Source: Candidatus Ferrigenium altingense
GTDB taxonomy: Bacteria; Pseudomonadota; Gammaproteobacteria; Burkholderiales; Gallionellaceae
Direction: 5' to 3'
Assembly (NCBI GenBank): GCA_020621985.1
Contig: JAHRYS010000001.1
Coordinates: forward strand, 434,001-498,000
DNA length: 64,000 bases
Numbering within the stretch: the first letter of the stretch is position 1; each line of letters starts with the position of its first letter. A program made the position numbers and the translations under genes. The notes below the pieces were generated by a model. It made no database searches. It had not been told where the DNA came from and saw only the letters and a list, made by a program, of their open reading frames with translations. Of this stretch, positions 40,563 through 49,626 are shown in pieces.

Positions 40563-41120
40563 ATGGGAACGTCTTATACCCCCCCAACAAACCCCGATTG
40601 GTGGCGTGAACCAATCGAACGCACCGAAATATGGTGGATTGTGCTTGCGTTTGCATGGTGTCTGTTCATGTTCGGCTGGATGGTCGGCTGGCACTTTGTC
40701 GGGCCGCAAAATATGAGCAACGAAGCTTATAAAACGACCCCTGAGGCGTTTTCTAAGAAAGTTGCCGACATGCAGGCGAAGTACACCGTCCGCAAGGATG
40801 AGGCTACCGGTGAAGACGTAGTGGCTCCACCACCTGGCAGTGATGTTTATCTGGCTGCCATGCAGTGGCAATACCGCCCTATTCTTGAGTTGCAAAAAGG
40901 GCAGAAATATCGCCTGCATATGTCCTCTCTTGATGTGGGTCATGGCTTCTCGTTGCAGCCTGAGAATATCAACTTTCAAGTCTATCCAGGCTACGAGCAG
41001 GTTACTACCATAACACCCAATAAAACTGGTATTTTTGCCATAGCGTGCGGTGAATACTGCGGTGGTGTTGATGCCATGGGGCATCACACGATGCTGGGCA
41101 GAATTTACGTAAAGGAGTAA
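40563..41120 (+). CDS. CuA-containing subunit II of heme-copper oxidase/NO reductase (NorS/CoxB-like)
   Basis: One N-terminal TM; CuA ligands: His in SLDVGHGFSLQ and CGEYCGGVDAMGHHTM (C-x3-C, H-x2-M with an enlarged loop). Confidence 0.85.
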   Translation: MGTSYTPPTNPDWWREPIERTEIWWIVLAFAWCLFMFGWMVGWHFVGPQNMSNEAYKTTPEAFSKKVADMQAKYTVRKDEATGEDVVAPPPGSDVYLAAMQWQYRPILELQKGQKYRLHMSSLDVGHGFSLQPENINFQVYPGYEQVTTITPNKTGIFAIACGEYCGGVDAMGHHTMLGRIYVKE

Positions 41121-41126
41121 GAAATA

Positions 41127-42851
41127 ATGGCGACGACAACAATGTCTGATTTTCGCATTGATCCGGTGTCCGGTCTCAAGATTCACAAAACGGCCAATAC
41201 ACTCGTCAAGTGGAATGCTTTTGCGGCAGTAGTGTTCTTGCTGGTCGGTGGTCTGTTTGGTGTCGGGGTAGCGCTTACCCGTATGCCGAGCGTGCAACTG
41301 CTCAGTCCTGAATTGTTTTACATGGCGCTGACGGCGCACGGTCTGGTTAATCTGATGGTGTGGATCATTTTCTTTGAAATGGCTGTGCTGTATTTTCTCG
41401 GTGCGCATGTACTGGGTAACCGGTTGGCAACACCACGTTGGGCGTGGGCGCAGTTCTGGCTGATGCTCGTTGGCGCTGCTCTGGTTGCTGTTGCAGTGTT
41501 GGCACCATTGTGGGGCGGTGCGCCATCAAGCGTGATGATGACTTCGTATCCTCCGCTTCAGGCTCAACCGCATTTCTATCTGGGTTTAATCCTGTTTGCC
41601 GTGGGCGCGTTGATCGGCTGTTTCGTGTTTCTCGGAACACTGGTGATTGCCAAGAGGGAAAAGACCTATAACGGATCGCTTCCGCTGGTAGTGTTCGGCG
41701 GCGTGACGGCTACTGTGATTGCTGTTTACACCATCGTTTCCGGCGCATTGATCCTGATCCCTACTTTCCTCTGGTCTGTAGGATTGATCAGCCACATTGA
41801 TCCGATGATGTATCGGGTTGTCTGGTGGGGTTTCGGTCACTCGTCGCAACAAATCAACGTGGTTACCCATATCTCCATCTGGTACCTCATTGCATCTTTG
41901 GTATTTGGCGCCAAGCCGATGTCCGAAAAGGTAAGCCGTGGCGCGTTCCTGTTGTATATCCTGTTCCTGCAGCTCGGTTCTGTGCATCACCTGCTGTCTG
42001 ATCCGGGGCTTTCTTCTACTTGGAAGATATTCAATACCAGCTACATGCTCTATCTGGCAGTGTTGGCTAGTATGATCCACGGTTTGACTGTTCCTGGCGC
42101 TATCGAAGTTGCACAACGCAGGAAAGGCCTTGATACCGGCTTGTTTACATGGCTCCGTAAGGCGCCGTGGGGCAATCCGATTTTCTCCGGCATGTTCCTG
42201 TCGCTGGTTGGTTTCGGCTTCATCGGCGGCGTAACTGGCGTAGTGATGAGCGTGGAACAGATCAATATGGTCATCCACAACACCATGTACTTGCCAGGCC
42301 ATTTCCATGGCACGCTCGTGGTTGGTACTACCATGGCATTCATGGCGGTTACTTACTGGCTGATTCCGGTGGTATTCCAGCGCAAGATCGCGTTGGCCGG
42401 CATGGCAAAATGGCAGCCTTACATTTTCAGTCTCGGCGCTTGGGTATTTTCTATCGCCTTGATGGGTGCCGGTACTTTGGGTGTACAACGCCGCCATGCG
42501 GATATCACCTTTGCCGGTCAACCATTGGCTTATGAATACCCGGAAATCGCCAAGGGCCTGATGGACCTGGGTGAAATCTTCGGTGTAGTCATGGCTGTTG
42601 GCGCGATTATGTACATTCTGGTTGTGCTGGCCTCCATCTTTGCGGGCGAGAAGATTCCTGAAGGTTCTGCACCATGGCCGAAAGTGGAAGATGCCGATGT
42701 TGTAGCCGAAAGAACCGGAAAGCACCACGTAGGTATGTGGGGCATGGAAGCTCCGGGAACCTTCATCCTTGCAATGATCCTGTTCGCGACTATCGTGCTG
42801 TACTACTTCATTAACTTCAAGTACCTGTCCACTATTTGGGGCTTGTCTTAA
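41127..42851 (+). CDS. Heme-copper oxidase superfamily subunit I, B-type/NOR-like (NorY-like)
   Basis: HHLLSDPG CuB pair, HNTMYLPGHFHGTLVVG heme ligands; HPEVY region reads GHSSQQINV (Gln at the Tyr position). Confidence 0.85.
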   Translation: MATTTMSDFRIDPVSGLKIHKTANTLVKWNAFAAVVFLLVGGLFGVGVALTRMPSVQLLSPELFYMALTAHGLVNLMVWIIFFEMAVLYFLGAHVLGNRLATPRWAWAQFWLMLVGAALVAVAVLAPLWGGAPSSVMMTSYPPLQAQPHFYLGLILFAVGALIGCFVFLGTLVIAKREKTYNGSLPLVVFGGVTATVIAVYTIVSGALILIPTFLWSVGLISHIDPMMYRVVWWGFGHSSQQINVVTHISIWYLIASLVFGAKPMSEKVSRGAFLLYILFLQLGSVHHLLSDPGLSSTWKIFNTSYMLYLAVLASMIHGLTVPGAIEVAQRRKGLDTGLFTWLRKAPWGNPIFSGMFLSLVGFGFIGGVTGVVMSVEQINMVIHNTMYLPGHFHGTLVVGTTMAFMAVTYWLIPVVFQRKIALAGMAKWQPYIFSLGAWVFSIALMGAGTLGVQRRHADITFAGQPLAYEYPEIAKGLMDLGEIFGVVMAVGAIMYILVVLASIFAGEKIPEGSAPWPKVEDADVVAERTGKHHVGMWGMEAPGTFILAMILFATIVLYYFINFKYLSTIWGLS

Positions 42852-42911
42852 AGAAATAAGATGACGGGAGGGGGGCCTACGGTGCCCTTCCCGGATTCCT
42901 GCACCAAAACA

Positions 42912-43017
42912 GTTAGAGGGAAACCTCTAACCTAAGCTAGGTTACGCAATCCTGGATATGCGCAAAACAAGCAACTGTATTAAGCCTATATTGCAGGCTG
43001 ACATGGTTTAGGTTAGA
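42912..43017 (+). ncRNA. Candidate structured RNA with mutually exclusive hairpins in the subunit I-ctaB spacer
   Basis: GTTAGAGG-GAAA-CCTCTAAC hairpin overlaps AACCTA-AGC-TAGGTT hairpin; TTAGGTTAGA at 43008-43017 is complementary to the shared segment TCTAACCTAA. Confidence 0.4.
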
Positions 43018-43094
43018 AGTGTTCAGAAGCAGAAATTTTGAAATCAACTTATGCCTATTTTTAGAAAGAAGAAATAGGTAGGAACGGACATAAA

Positions 43095-43958
43095 ATGATA
43101 GCAATTGGACAATATATCAATCTCTTCAAATTACGCATAGGTGTGGTGATTACCTTAGCGGCTTTGGGCGGTATGGCAATTACTCCAGGACAATCGCTGA
43201 CAAGTTGGCAAGTTCTGCTTTTGTCGCTGACGGTCATGATGGCCTCGGCAGCTGCGGGCGCTTTTAACCAATACTTTGAGCGCGATATTGATGCAAAAAT
43301 GACGCGCACCAAAAACCGCCCATTTTTGAACGGTTATTTTCAGCATAGCCGTAAGTGGCTGGTGATCATCGGGTTGATGCTGGCTGTTGCGGTAACATCC
43401 GCCGCCATCGCATTTAATGCGATGACGGCGCTGAACATTTTCCTCGGTGCGTTTACCTACGCTATCGTTTATACGGCCTGGCTGAAACGTCGCACTTGGT
43501 TGAATATCGTATTTGGCGGATTGGCGGGGAGCTTCGCGGTGTTAGCCGGTGCGGCGGCAGTCGACCCTTCATTCGGTCCTCTTCCCGGTTTGCTGGCATT
43601 GGTACTGTTTCTGTGGACTCCCCCGCATTTCTGGAGTTTGGCGATTGTAATTCGCGATCAATATGCCGCAGCGGGTGTTCCAATGCTGCCGGTGGTAAAG
43701 GGCGACAAGAAAGCAGCGCGCATTATTCTGGGTCATACCATCCTTCTGGTGATTGTTTCCATTTTGCCGGTGTTTTACGGTTTAGGTGGAATCTATCTGG
43801 CCGGCGCCTTGGCGGGAGGGATATATTTCATTATCAAAAGCGTGCAACTGGTGCGCAATCCGACGAAGGAAACGGCTATGGCCAATTTTGTTGCGTCGCT
43901 GGTGCAGTTCAGCGTACTGATGATAGCGCTGTTGCTTGAAGTGAATTTCGGCGCCTGA
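43095..43958 (+). CDS. ctaB: Heme O synthase (protoheme IX farnesyltransferase)
   Basis: UbiA-type NQYFERDIDAKMTRTKNRP; multiple TM; linked to oxidase genes. Confidence 0.92.
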   Translation: MIAIGQYINLFKLRIGVVITLAALGGMAITPGQSLTSWQVLLLSLTVMMASAAAGAFNQYFERDIDAKMTRTKNRPFLNGYFQHSRKWLVIIGLMLAVAVTSAAIAFNAMTALNIFLGAFTYAIVYTAWLKRRTWLNIVFGGLAGSFAVLAGAAAVDPSFGPLPGLLALVLFLWTPPHFWSLAIVIRDQYAAAGVPMLPVVKGDKKAARIILGHTILLVIVSILPVFYGLGGIYLAGALAGGIYFIIKSVQLVRNPTKETAMANFVASLVQFSVLMIALLLEVNFGA

Positions 43959-43975
43959 TTTTTCATGGTCTGAAT

Positions 43976-44013
43976 AAAACCCGTCTGCGTAACTTCAGGC
44001 GGGTTTTTTATTT
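43976..44013 (+). terminator. Intrinsic terminator downstream of ctaB
   Basis: AAACCCGTCTGCGTAACTTCAGGCGGGTTTTTTATTT. Confidence 0.75.
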
Positions 44014-44113
44014 GGGCACTCCCTAAAAAGTATATTAGCCAACCATAATTTAGCTTGCGTTTTCGATATATCGTATTAAAATAGTCAGGTATTTTTAATT
44101 ACCTCTGGTTTCG

Positions 44114-45073
44114 TTGAAGTTACCTCATTTCGATGAATCAAAAATCCAAGAAAGCGTGATTATGCGTCGCTATTTGTTACCGATAAGCTTGGCTGTCTTG
44201 AGTTTCGGGGTCTTGTTACCCGGAATGCTGTTTTATTTGTCGAAGGATTGGCGCAGGGACGATCATGTGATTGTGGTCAAACCCGCTGCTTCCGCAGTGA
44301 AGCAACAGGGGCAGGAAACTGTGGCTGCTCCCCAGGCTTTTGATGAAAGAGAAGCTTTGCGGGTAAGTCAGGCTGCGATAGGTAAGCAACTCGGTAATTA
44401 TACTTTTCTGGATCGTGGCGGACGCACCGTGCGCTTGGCGGATTACCGTGGTAAGCCACTGGTTATCAGCATGATTTATACCCATTGCCCGATTATTTGC
44501 GCGACTACTACGCGCAGCTTGAGTGCGCTCAAGTTATCTCAAGAAGCGCTTGGGGAAGATAGTTTTGGTGTGTTGACGGTTGGTTTTGATACTGAAAATG
44601 ACACACCGGAAGCAATGAATGATTTTGCCAAGCGGATGGGGGTGAACCTGCCTAAATGGGAATTCGTCAGCGCCGATCCGGAAACGATTAAAAAGCTCAG
44701 CAAGGACTTGGGGTTCGTTTACTTTCCTACCGAGGAGGGTGGTTATAACCACATAACACAGACAACGTTTGTTGATGGACAGGGTAAAGTCTACCGCCAA
44801 GTTTATGGCGATGAATTTGAGAACAAGACGCTGCTCGATCCGCTGAAAGATATGATTTATAACGTCAAGACAGCAGAGCCGGGTCTTGCCGGCTTGTCGA
44901 ATAAAATAAAACTTTTTTGCACCGTTTACGACGAGCAGGCGGGGACATATAAAGTGAGTTACAACTATTTTTATGGAGTTGGGTTGGGTGTCCTTGTTTC
45001 GTTATTCATCATAGGGTGGATCGTGTACGAATATCGCCGCAGCCCGAAGCGGTACCACCCGGAGCATGAATGA
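44114..45073 (+). CDS. SCO1/SenC family copper chaperone-like protein
   Basis: THCPIICATTTRSLSALK (CxxxC) and downstream His GGYNHITQTTFVDGQGKVYRQVYG; TM at both ends; start could be 44162. Confidence 0.88.
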   Translation: MKLPHFDESKIQESVIMRRYLLPISLAVLSFGVLLPGMLFYLSKDWRRDDHVIVVKPAASAVKQQGQETVAAPQAFDEREALRVSQAAIGKQLGNYTFLDRGGRTVRLADYRGKPLVISMIYTHCPIICATTTRSLSALKLSQEALGEDSFGVLTVGFDTENDTPEAMNDFAKRMGVNLPKWEFVSADPETIKKLSKDLGFVYFPTEEGGYNHITQTTFVDGQGKVYRQVYGDEFENKTLLDPLKDMIYNVKTAEPGLAGLSNKIKLFCTVYDEQAGTYKVSYNYFYGVGLGVLVSLFIIGWIVYEYRRSPKRYHPEHE

Positions 45074-45133
45074 TGCAGGTCAAGATAACGCTATTTTTAG
45101 ATGGAAGCTTTAAATTTTTCCTAGGAGTTGCCA

Positions 45134-47071
45134 GTGATTAATTTTATACATCGCATCGGCCAAGGTATTTTTTTGCGCCTGGAGAGCGGGCTCAATTATG
45201 TTTTTGGGCCGGCATTGAACCCATTTTATTATCTGGGCGCAATCACTTACTTGATGTTCTGGATCATCGTTGTCAGTGGTTTTTACATCTACGCTTTTTA
45301 TGATACCGGTGTAAATGATGCCTTCAGCTCGGTGGAATACATAACCCATGAGCAATGGTATTTCGGCGGCATAATGCGCAGCCTGCATCGTTATGCTTCC
45401 GACGGGATGCTGTTGTTCGGCGTTTTGCACATGCTGCGAAACTTTGCGTTTGACCGGTACCGCGGCTTCCGCTGGTTTTCATGGTATACGGGCATCCTGG
45501 TGTTGTGGCTGATTTATATGGCCGGCATAAACGGCTATTGGCTGCCTTGGGATCATCTGGCGCAGTTTGCCGCCGTGGCGACTGCCGAATGGCTGGATGC
45601 GCTGCCGATTTTCAGTGCTCCCCTGGTGCGCAATTTCCTCGAGGAGGGTAGCGTAAACGATCGCTTCTTCTCCCTGCTTTCGCTTATCCATATCGGTATT
45701 CCGCTGGGCGCTTTTGCGATTATCTGGATACACACTCAACGCGTGCCGCAGGCTAAAACATCTCCACCGAGAGCGCTTACGGTTGGATTGATCCTGTCCA
45801 TGCTCGTGCTTGCGCTGATCAAGCCGGCATTAAGCCACGGGCAAGCGGATTTGGACTCCGCGCCTTCAGTTCTGAACCTGGACTGGTTCTATTTCTGGAG
45901 TTATCCATTGTTGTATTCCTGGAGTCCGGGCAAGGTTTGGATGCTGGTGGGTGGTGTTTCCGCCGCTTTATTGTTGCTGCCGTTCCTGGGAGGGAAGAGG
46001 CGCGGCAAGGGTGAATACGAGATCACCACAGTTCCCTGCGGGCATGCGGTGGTTGCCCAACAAGGCGAGACTGTGCTTGAGGCTGCGCTGCGCCAGGGCT
46101 TGAATCTGCCCTATGTTTGCCGCGACGGTGCCTGCGGTGCCTGCAAGGGCAAGATACTCAGGGGCACGGTCGATTACGGCACCTACCAGGAAGGCGTGCT
46201 CACCGAAGCGGAGAAAGCGGAGGGCAAGGCGCTGTTTTGCTGCGCCAAGCCGTTATCCGATTTGGAAATAGAGTGTCATGAAATCGATGAGCTCGGACGA
46301 TTCCCGATAAAAACCATGAAGTTCACGGTGCAAAAAATGGAGCGGGCGGCGCAGGATGTGATGCTGCTCGAATTGTGCCCCGAGGGCGATGAGCGGATGA
46401 ATTTCATTGCGGGCCAGTATATCGCCGTGTTATTGGATGATGGCACCAAACGCAGTTACTCCATCGCCAATGCGCCCCATGAATCGGATCGCTTGCAGTT
46501 GCATATCCGTCTGGTGAAAGGCGGCAAATTTACCGGCCATGTCTTCAATGAAATGAAGGTGGGCGATGTGCTGCAAGTGGAAGGCCCGCTGGGTTCTTTC
46601 TTCCTGCATGAAGAAAGCGACAAACCGATCATCTTCATGTCGGGAGGTTGCGGTTTCGGCTCTATCAAGGGCATGGTCGAGCATGCCTTGAAAACCGGGA
46701 TGAACCGTTCCATGGTGTTGTACTGGGGCGCAAGAACACCAGCCGATATATACTCGAACCTGCCGGAAAAATGGCAGCAGGAACATGACAACTTCAAATT
46801 CATTCCGGTTCTTTCCGAACCCAAGCCGGAACATGACTGGCAAGGCAGAACGGGTCTGGTTCACGAGGCCATCCTGCAAGATTATCCGCAACTGGACAAC
46901 TATCAGATATATGCCTGCGGTTCGCCCGAGATGATCGATGCGGGTCGTGCGCCATTCATGACCAAAGGATTGCCGGAAGATCAGTATTTTGCGGATAAAT
47001 TTTCGAGCGCCTGTTACAAGGCTCCGCTTGCGGAAGCACCAGTATCCTCTGAGGGGGTGACACATGGCTAA
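45134..47071 (+). CDS. Cytochrome b-[2Fe-2S] ferredoxin-FAD/NAD(P)H reductase fusion protein
   Basis: Two H-x13-H heme pairs (HRYASDGMLLFGVLH, HIGIPLGAFAIIWIH); CRDGACGAC [2Fe-2S]; RSYSIANAP FAD; GGCGFGSIKGMVEHAL and YACGSPEMID NAD site; GTG start behind AGGAG (ORF track gives 45128). Confidence 0.9.
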   Translation: MINFIHRIGQGIFLRLESGLNYVFGPALNPFYYLGAITYLMFWIIVVSGFYIYAFYDTGVNDAFSSVEYITHEQWYFGGIMRSLHRYASDGMLLFGVLHMLRNFAFDRYRGFRWFSWYTGILVLWLIYMAGINGYWLPWDHLAQFAAVATAEWLDALPIFSAPLVRNFLEEGSVNDRFFSLLSLIHIGIPLGAFAIIWIHTQRVPQAKTSPPRALTVGLILSMLVLALIKPALSHGQADLDSAPSVLNLDWFYFWSYPLLYSWSPGKVWMLVGGVSAALLLLPFLGGKRRGKGEYEITTVPCGHAVVAQQGETVLEAALRQGLNLPYVCRDGACGACKGKILRGTVDYGTYQEGVLTEAEKAEGKALFCCAKPLSDLEIECHEIDELGRFPIKTMKFTVQKMERAAQDVMLLELCPEGDERMNFIAGQYIAVLLDDGTKRSYSIANAPHESDRLQLHIRLVKGGKFTGHVFNEMKVGDVLQVEGPLGSFFLHEESDKPIIFMSGGCGFGSIKGMVEHALKTGMNRSMVLYWGARTPADIYSNLPEKWQQEHDNFKFIPVLSEPKPEHDWQGRTGLVHEAILQDYPQLDNYQIYACGSPEMIDAGRAPFMTKGLPEDQYFADKFSSACYKAPLAEAPVSSEGVTHG

Positions 47072-47612
47072 GCCATTGCAATACATCAGCCAAGGGTTGT
47101 TTTATGCCTTGTTTATGGGGGTAATTGGCTATTTCTCTACTCTTCCGCCATACACTCACCTGCCGCCTGATGAAACCTTGATCAAGCTGAGCTTCAGGCA
47201 TGCCGGCCAGCATGTCGGCGAATGCCGCGAACGCACGCCGGAAGAGTTGGCTAAAATGCCTGAATACCAGCGTAAAGGCGGAACCAAGGTATGCCCGCGC
47301 GGGCGTTCCGATGTGGTGGTTGAGCTGGAAATGGACGGAAAGCGCCTCTATCATGAAATATTGAGGCCAAGCGGGTTGGCGCACAGCAGTAATGCCAATA
47401 TTTACCGGCGCATCCCGGTGAAGGCCGGAGTCCATACTCTGAAGGCACGCCTGAAGGATCATCCCGGCGACGATTTCAACTATGTAAGCGAAGAAACGCT
47501 GACCCTCGCGCCGGGACGTATTCTGGTGATTGATTTCAAGGCGGCAACCGGCGGATTTATTTTCAGGAACAAAAATATAACAACCAAGACGCAATCAGAA
47601 GGTAACAAATGA
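47064..47612 (+). CDS. Membrane-anchored periplasmic protein of unknown family
   Basis: N-terminal TM GLFYALFMGVIGYFSTLPP then soluble domain; overlaps both neighbours by a few bp. Confidence 0.75.
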   Translation: MAKPLQYISQGLFYALFMGVIGYFSTLPPYTHLPPDETLIKLSFRHAGQHVGECRERTPEELAKMPEYQRKGGTKVCPRGRSDVVVELEMDGKRLYHEILRPSGLAHSSNANIYRRIPVKAGVHTLKARLKDHPGDDFNYVSEETLTLAPGRILVIDFKAATGGFIFRNKNITTKTQSEGNK

Positions 47613-49024
47613 ATTCAACATATCAGCAAGCAGGTGCCGAACAAGGCGCAGAGGCGATCGGCGAAAAAACACACGGGGGCGGCTTTGCCCTTTCCATGCC
47701 ATCGGATGCCAACCGCAAACTGGCCGCCGGCTGGCTGTGGCTCGGCATTGCATCGCTGGTAGGCGCCGGGCTGTTCGCTATCCTCCTGGTGCTTTCGCGC
47801 ACCCCTTATGTTCAGGATATTTTTCCATGGGTTGATTTTTTCCACACTGCACTGGTGGTGCATGTGGATTTGTCAGTGCTGTTATGGTTCATGGCATTCG
47901 CCGGGGTGCTGTGGAGCCTGAATTCATCACCCAGATTCGTCGGCGTTGGCTGGCTGGCTTTGGTGCTGGCTTCCGTCGGCGCCGCGATAATTGTCCTGTC
48001 TCCCTTTGTCGCTGTCGGCAAACCGTTGATGAGCAATTATGTGCCGGTCATTGAAAGCACCTTCTTCTTTACCGGGTTGATTGTTTTTGCCATTGGGGTG
48101 GCCGTGCTGGTGTTGCGCAGCCTGATAGCGGTACCTTCTGCCGACTTGTGGCGCGGCGGCGAAGGCTCGATTCGCATCGGTTTCTATGCCGCATCCATTT
48201 CCACGGTGTTTGCTCTGATTGCCTTCGCCTGGTCATACAACATCATTCCGCAAGGAATTTTTGAAAGCACGCAGTACTATGATCTGCTGTTCTGGGGCGG
48301 CGGCCATGTGCTGCAGTTCACCTACTCGCTGTTGATGCTGGCCGGCTGGCTGTGGCTGGCGGATGCCTGCGGCGCGAAAACTCCGCTGACCACAAGGTTG
48401 GCGTCAGCCTTCCTGGTGCTGGGGTTGTTGCCGGTTTTCTATGTTCCCGTTATTTACCTGTCTTTTGCAGGCGATATGGGCGTTTACATGGAGCAATTTA
48501 CCCAGTTGATGAAAGTCGGCGGCGCTTTCGCCCCGGTACCACTTGGCTTGGCGGTACTTTACGCGATCGGTGCGGCCGGAAGCACGGCGGCGACCAAGCC
48601 GCAACGCGCGGCGCTGCTGTCGTCAATCATCCTGTTTGCCATCGGCGGCGGGATAAGCCTGATGATCGGGGACAGCAATACGATCATCACCGCGCACTAC
48701 CACGGAACCGGCGGCGCAATCAGCCTGGCCTTCATGGGGCTGGCCTTTCATCTGCTGCCGCGCCTCGGCTATCGCGAGCCGGATTTGAAATGGGCCACCT
48801 TGATGCCTTACATATACGGTGCGGGGCAACTGCTGCACATTATCGGCTTGCTGTGGTCCGGCGGATATGGCGTGCAGCGCAAGGTTGCGGGAGCCGCTCA
48901 AGGGTTGCATGGCTTCGCGCAGACGGCAGGCATGGGGCTGATGGGCTTGGGCGGGCTGATAGCCGTGATCGGCGGCATCATGTTCCTGGTCGTGGTTTTC
49001 AAAGCCATGCGCCGGTCAGCTTAA
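47609..49024 (+). CDS. Divergent heme-copper oxidase superfamily subunit I-like protein with incomplete CuB site
   Basis: About 12 TM; GGGHVLQFTYS and TAHYHGTGGAISL heme-type motifs; no HH pair in the expected TM VII region; 4-bp overlap with preceding gene. Confidence 0.78.
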   Translation: MNSTYQQAGAEQGAEAIGEKTHGGGFALSMPSDANRKLAAGWLWLGIASLVGAGLFAILLVLSRTPYVQDIFPWVDFFHTALVVHVDLSVLLWFMAFAGVLWSLNSSPRFVGVGWLALVLASVGAAIIVLSPFVAVGKPLMSNYVPVIESTFFFTGLIVFAIGVAVLVLRSLIAVPSADLWRGGEGSIRIGFYAASISTVFALIAFAWSYNIIPQGIFESTQYYDLLFWGGGHVLQFTYSLLMLAGWLWLADACGAKTPLTTRLASAFLVLGLLPVFYVPVIYLSFAGDMGVYMEQFTQLMKVGGAFAPVPLGLAVLYAIGAAGSTAATKPQRAALLSSIILFAIGGGISLMIGDSNTIITAHYHGTGGAISLAFMGLAFHLLPRLGYREPDLKWATLMPYIYGAGQLLHIIGLLWSGGYGVQRKVAGAAQGLHGFAQTAGMGLMGLGGLIAVIGGIMFLVVVFKAMRRSA

Positions 49025-49309
49025 CGGCACTTCCAATAACCCCGCTTCGCCACGCTTGAATGTCAATTTTTTACGGGTGTGGCGAAGTGATTCTGATTCG
49101 TGTTATCGACTAATTTTGCAGGATACGTTCTACGCAACCAAAGAGCCAGTAGTCGCTTCAGTTAGTATTGGAATAATGGATGCTCAGATCCCAGAGGATA
49201 TCTGGTGCGAGGCGAAGTGTGCCCGAGGCTAGTTCTGAGGAATTTCCAATCATCAGGCAGGCATCGCACATAACGCATCGGGCGATGGCCGCCCTTTTGG
49301 ATGGGATTT

Positions 49310-49330
49310 ATGACCCAGGCTGCGGGTCAT
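49310..49330. repeat. Short hairpin ATGACCC-AGGCTGC-GGGTCAT
   Basis: Perfect 7-bp inverted repeat in the intergenic region. Confidence 0.5.
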
Positions 49331-49351
49331 ATGGCATAACTCGCTGAGAAG

Positions 49352-49540
49352 TTACTCCGAAGGAAGCGAAAGATAGTTGATAAAACCGAACGAGATAAAT
49401 GCCAGTACCAGAATGATGACAAAGAAAATGATGCTGCGGTATTTAAAGCGCGTCCCGCGCGAAATCTCGATGCGGTCAAGTATCCAGTCGGATGCAAAGT
49501 AGAGGCCTACGGCCACAAAGGTGTAATAGATAACTTCCAA
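49352..49540 (-). CDS. Small two-TM hypothetical protein (TTG start)
   Basis: MEVIYYTFVAVGLYFASDWILDRIEISRGTRFKYRSIIFFVIILVLAFISFGFINYLSLPSE; plausible topology, weak start signal. Confidence 0.5.
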   Translation of the reverse strand: MEVIYYTFVAVGLYFASDWILDRIEISRGTRFKYRSIIFFVIILVLAFISFGFINYLSLPSE

Positions 49541-49626
49541 GTTAATTCCCCATTAATATTTTTACAACGCGCTCATTATATTATGCTGCCACGCTTTGAG
49601 CGGATGAATTTGAACCGGTTTTTAAA

